NCBI GenBank assembly: GCA_002396505.1 | Contig: DGYA01000001.1 | Location: 1 to 64,000, forward strand | DNA: 64,000 bases | Reading direction: 5' to 3' | Source of the DNA: Cyanobacteria bacterium UBA5018 | GTDB taxonomy: Bacteria > Cyanobacteriota > Cyanobacteriia > PCC-6307 > Cyanobiaceae | Shown: in pieces, positions 61,517-64,000 of the stretch | How the letters are laid out: each line of letters begins with the position of its first letter | Numbering within the stretch: the first letter of the stretch is position 1 | Program-made: the position numbers and the translations under genes | Notes under the pieces: generated by a model | What the model saw: only the letters and a program-made list of their open reading frames with translations | Database searches by the model: none | What the model was told of the DNA's origin: nothing

Positions 61517-62401
61517 ATGGCGGCAGACCCTCCCCGGCTCGGCTACGGCCCTGAGCGGTCCGGGGCTCCGCTACCGGCGCCCTATCAGGATCCCTTCTCC
61601 CGGCTGGGAGAGGATCTACGGGCGGTGGTGGCCAGCCTGCGGCTGCGGTTTCAGGAGTTGTGGCGTCGCAATTGGCAGGGAGATCTGACCAGGCCTGGCT
61701 TCTGGCCAAGGGATCTGGCGCCCCTCTACTGGCCACTGCTACTCAGCTGCGGCCTGATATTGATGATTTTGTTGCCATGGCAATTGACCAGGCTGTTGCC
61801 GCAGCGCCCCACCCCGCCGCCCCGAGTTAGCTCGTCAACAGCCGATTCTCTCGAATCCGGTTCTGCAAAATCAACTTATCTCGAACCTGGTTTTCCCGAA
61901 GCTGGAGCAGGAGCTGGATCAAAGGCGGCATCTAGGGATGATTCCGGAGCCGTTCTTAGCGGCACCTCCTTGACAGAGAAGGTTTCGCCAGAGGCCACTG
62001 CATCAAAAGCTCAAGGGGAAGCTTCTCCCTCGCCAAAGGCATCCGCAGCAGAGGCAGAAGCAGAGGCAGAAGCAGAGGCAGCCGCAGCAGAGGCGGCAAC
62101 AGCTGCGGCAGAGGCTGCAGAGGCGGAAATGCAGTTGCTGGCTGGCTTTGCCCAGCAGGACCCCGGCCAACTGATCGCCGCTGCCCAGGCCCCTGGCGAT
62201 GGCGGACTTTTGCAATTGCGCATCGCAGAGGGCTACGGCCGCCTCTCGCGCCAACGCCGCCAGGCCCAGGCGGAGCGCTGGTGGCAGCGCAGCTTGGAGC
62301 TGGGCTACGAGCAGCTGCAATTGAGGGATGGCCTCGGCCGGCTGCTGGCCCGTCAGGCGCGGGTTGGTTCCGGCATGATCCTCCTCGATGCCGGTGATTA
62401 A
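61517..62401 (+). CDS. Membrane-anchored protein with hexanucleotide-repeat linker and helical C-terminus
   Basis: A 294-residue protein preceding murF. One membrane helix (LYWPLLLSCGLILMILLPWQ, about 77-97) separates a short basic cytosolic part from a long linker of Ser/Ala/Glu-rich low complexity. Within the linker GAGGCAGAAGCA hexamers encode AEAEAE runs (nt 62050-62125). The C-terminal 80 residues look like a TPR/SEL1-type unit (RLSRQRRQAQAERWWQRSLE, LGYEQLQLRDGLGRLLA). Its position before murF suggests an envelope role; nothing more is certain. Its stop is 7 bases before the murF start. Confidence 0.6.
   Translation: MAADPPRLGYGPERSGAPLPAPYQDPFSRLGEDLRAVVASLRLRFQELWRRNWQGDLTRPGFWPRDLAPLYWPLLLSCGLILMILLPWQLTRLLPQRPTPPPRVSSSTADSLESGSAKSTYLEPGFPEAGAGAGSKAASRDDSGAVLSGTSLTEKVSPEATASKAQGEASPSPKASAAEAEAEAEAEAAAAEAATAAAEAAEAEMQLLAGFAQQDPGQLIAAAQAPGDGGLLQLRIAEGYGRLSRQRRQAQAERWWQRSLELGYEQLQLRDGLGRLLARQARVGSGMILLDAGD
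62050..62125 (+). repeat. GAGGCA/GAAGCA hexamer repeat in the linker of the gene before murF
   Basis: Alternating GAGGCA and GAAGCA units, then GCAGCA/GCGGCA variants, encode AEAEAEAEAEA followed by Ala-rich sequence. Confidence 0.8.
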
Positions 62402-62407
62402 GCGCTG

Positions 62408-63841
62408 ATGACGCTGCAATTGGGCGCCCTGCAGCAGCTATGGGGTGCACCGGCCAGCGGTGCCCTCGATCCCGATCAGGCCGAGCTACGGCTCAGGCAA
62501 ATTTGCACAGACAGCCGCCAGCTGCAGGCCGGCGACCTCTATGTGCCCCTGATCGGCGAACGCTTCGATGGCCATGGCTTCCTGGAAGCGGCGATCGCCG
62601 CCGGCTGCCGCGCCCTGCTGGCCCAGCCAGAGCGGCTTACGCCAGCAGCAGCCGAGCAATTGCGGGCCCAGGCCAGCGCCGCCGGCTGCCACCTCTGGTG
62701 GGTGGAGGACAGCCAGCGGGCCTACCAACAGCTGGCCACCAGCTGGCGCCGCCAGTTGGCATTGAAGGTGGTGGCGGTGACCGGCTCCGCCGGCAAGACC
62801 ACCACCCGCCAATTGATTCAGGCGGCCTTGGCCCCCCTGGGGCCGATTCAGGCCTCCAGCGGCAATCAAAACAACGACATCGGCGTACCGCTCACCCTGC
62901 TCAGCAGCAGCGCTGATCACCGGGCGGTGGTGGTGGAGATGGGTATGCGGGGGTTGGGTGAAATCGAGCGCCTCAGCCGCTGCGCCGAACCCGATCTGGC
63001 GGTGATCACCAATATCGGCACCGCCCACATCGGCCGTTTGGGCAGTCGCGAGGCGATCGCCAAGGCCAAATGTGAAATCACCGCCCAACTGCATCCCGAT
63101 GGAGCGGTGGTGATCCCAGCGGGGGATCCGCTGCTGGAGGCAGCCCTGGCGCGGGTGTGGAGTGGCCGGGTGGTGCGCATCGCCCTCGCCGATGAAGCCG
63201 GCAGCGCCAGTGCCGATCTGTTGGGCGAGTATTTGGAGACCGATTCAAGCCTGCGGCTGGGGCAGTTATCACTGGCGCTGCCGCTGCCGGGGCGTCACAA
63301 CGCCCGCAACCTGCTGTTGGCCCTGGCCGTCGCCGAGCTGCTGGGGGTGCCGCCGGAGCTGCTCACCGCCCTGCAGGTAGATGTACCCGCCGGCCGCAAC
63401 CAGCGGCGCCAGATCGCTGGCATCACCGTGCTGGATGAAACTTATAACGCCTCGCCAGAGGCGGTGCTGGCGGCGCTGGAGCTACTAAATAGCCAGCCGG
63501 GACGCCGCTTTGCCGTGTTGGGCAAGATGCTGGAATTGGGCGACCAGAGCCTGGAGTTGCATCGCCAGGTGGCCAGCCGCGCCGCAGAACTAGGCCTCGA
63601 CGGCCTGGTGGTGGTGGCCGAGGGTCCAGAAGGGGAAGCGATGCTGGCAGCCGCAGCCGGCCTGCCGCGCCTGCTGCGTGTGGCCAGCCCCGAGCAGGCC
63701 GCCTCGCCGCTGGGGCAGTGGCTGCAGCCGGGCGATTGCCTATTGCTCAAGGCCAGTCGCGGGGTGGCCCTGGAACGGCTGCTGCCGCTGCTGGAGCAAC
63801 AGCTTGAGCTTGCTGCTAAGGATCAGAGAAGCCCTGAATAA
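62408..63841 (+). CDS. murF: UDP-N-acetylmuramoyl-tripeptide-D-alanyl-D-alanine ligase (MurF)
   Basis: A 477-residue Mur ligase that adds D-Ala-D-Ala to the UDP-MurNAc-tripeptide, completing the cytosolic peptidoglycan precursor. The ATP loop is VVAVTGSAGKTTTRQLIQAA, the central domain has NQNNDIGVPLTLL, VVEMGMRGLGEIERL and NIGTAHIGRLGSREAIAKAK, and the C-terminal domain VLDETYNASPEAVLAALELL is characteristic. It follows the membrane protein by 7 bases and should be co-transcribed. Confidence 0.95.
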   Translation: MTLQLGALQQLWGAPASGALDPDQAELRLRQICTDSRQLQAGDLYVPLIGERFDGHGFLEAAIAAGCRALLAQPERLTPAAAEQLRAQASAAGCHLWWVEDSQRAYQQLATSWRRQLALKVVAVTGSAGKTTTRQLIQAALAPLGPIQASSGNQNNDIGVPLTLLSSSADHRAVVVEMGMRGLGEIERLSRCAEPDLAVITNIGTAHIGRLGSREAIAKAKCEITAQLHPDGAVVIPAGDPLLEAALARVWSGRVVRIALADEAGSASADLLGEYLETDSSLRLGQLSLALPLPGRHNARNLLLALAVAELLGVPPELLTALQVDVPAGRNQRRQIAGITVLDETYNASPEAVLAALELLNSQPGRRFAVLGKMLELGDQSLELHRQVASRAAELGLDGLVVVAEGPEGEAMLAAAAGLPRLLRVASPEQAASPLGQWLQPGDCLLLKASRGVALERLLPLLEQQLELAAKDQRSPE

Positions 63842-64000
63842 TTGCCAATTGTATAATTACTAGCTGTATATTTGCTGGCTGTATAATTGCAATCCACCTA
63901 TCCCCAGGCTCACATTTCTGAGCCATCCGGACCTTGGGTAGCCGGCAGATGGCCGGTCTTTACCCAGATTGTGCAACCTGTATCGCTCCAGGGGCGGTGA
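63842..64000. other. Intergenic tail with TGTATAATT repeats
   Basis: Three copies of a TGTATAATT/TGTATATTT word occur about 18 bases apart (63851-63889), each a possible -10 box. The rest of the tail shows nothing recognisable and the next gene is outside the window. Confidence 0.4.

Overview
The window is chromosomal DNA from a GC-rich picocyanobacterium of the Cyanobium/Synechococcus type. The evidence is a psbA gene for photosystem II D1, ndhD, menD and menB (phylloquinone synthesis), glgA, cyanobacterial DUF families (DUF2605, DUF760, DUF1400, DUF4336), and the picocyanobacterial neighbourhood thrS-glk-thrB-ndhD followed by an M3 peptidase, with trpS close by. HIP1-type GCGATCGC octamers occur (for example 9543, 19790, 62591, 63053). 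I recognised no rRNA, tRNA or CRISPR array.

Bases 1 to about 13300 are an accessory defence island. A minus-strand operon runs from a DrmD-like SNF2 helicase (8986-5693) through a 51-residue shrunken nucleotidyltransferase, an intact MNT nucleotidyltransferase and a HEPN protein to a 1407-residue Eco57I-type adenine methylase (4792-569). Most genes overlap or nearly touch (ATGA or 8-base overlaps). It ends in an MNT fragment and a DUF262 fragment at a degraded edge. The helicase and methylase resemble the drmD/drmMI pair of class 1 DISARM, but no drmA, drmB or drmC is in the window. A LysR-type regulator and a divergent P-loop kinase/WYL fusion follow, then an AT-rich scar with an ISAs1-like transposase remnant.

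Bases 13300-26300 hold a CSP41-like epimerase, a CDP-alcohol phosphatidyltransferase, a CBS-pair protein, a glutathione S-transferase, a degenerate AAA+ domain fused to a membrane polyferredoxin, a histidine kinase coupled to a small secreted helical protein, two alpha/beta hydrolases and rlmH. Bases 26600-39100 are a mostly minus-strand housekeeping block: M3 peptidase, ndhD, thrB, glk, thrS, a muramidase-like protein and trpS with two unknown genes. Bases 39600-45150 carry a DUF697 protein, a large pentapeptide-repeat membrane protein, an M48 peptidase and a YccF protein.

Bases 45150-54150 contain psbA with a structured leader, then a non-coding stretch with a DUF4336 pseudogene, a pyruvate-kinase-like gene, a Mg2+ P-type ATPase and the intact DUF4336 gene. 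The pseudogene and intact gene bracket the kinase and ATPase as partial direct repeats. Bases 54160-63841 hold DUF760, lepB, menD, menB, an L,D-transpeptidase, glgA, an unknown membrane protein and murF.

A striking window-wide property is the abundance of short tandem repeats whose period is nearly always a multiple of three (6, 12, 15, 18 or 21 bases). They lie inside genes as in-frame linkers, and also between genes. They look like an active repeat-expansion process that inserts repetitive peptides into otherwise conserved proteins.
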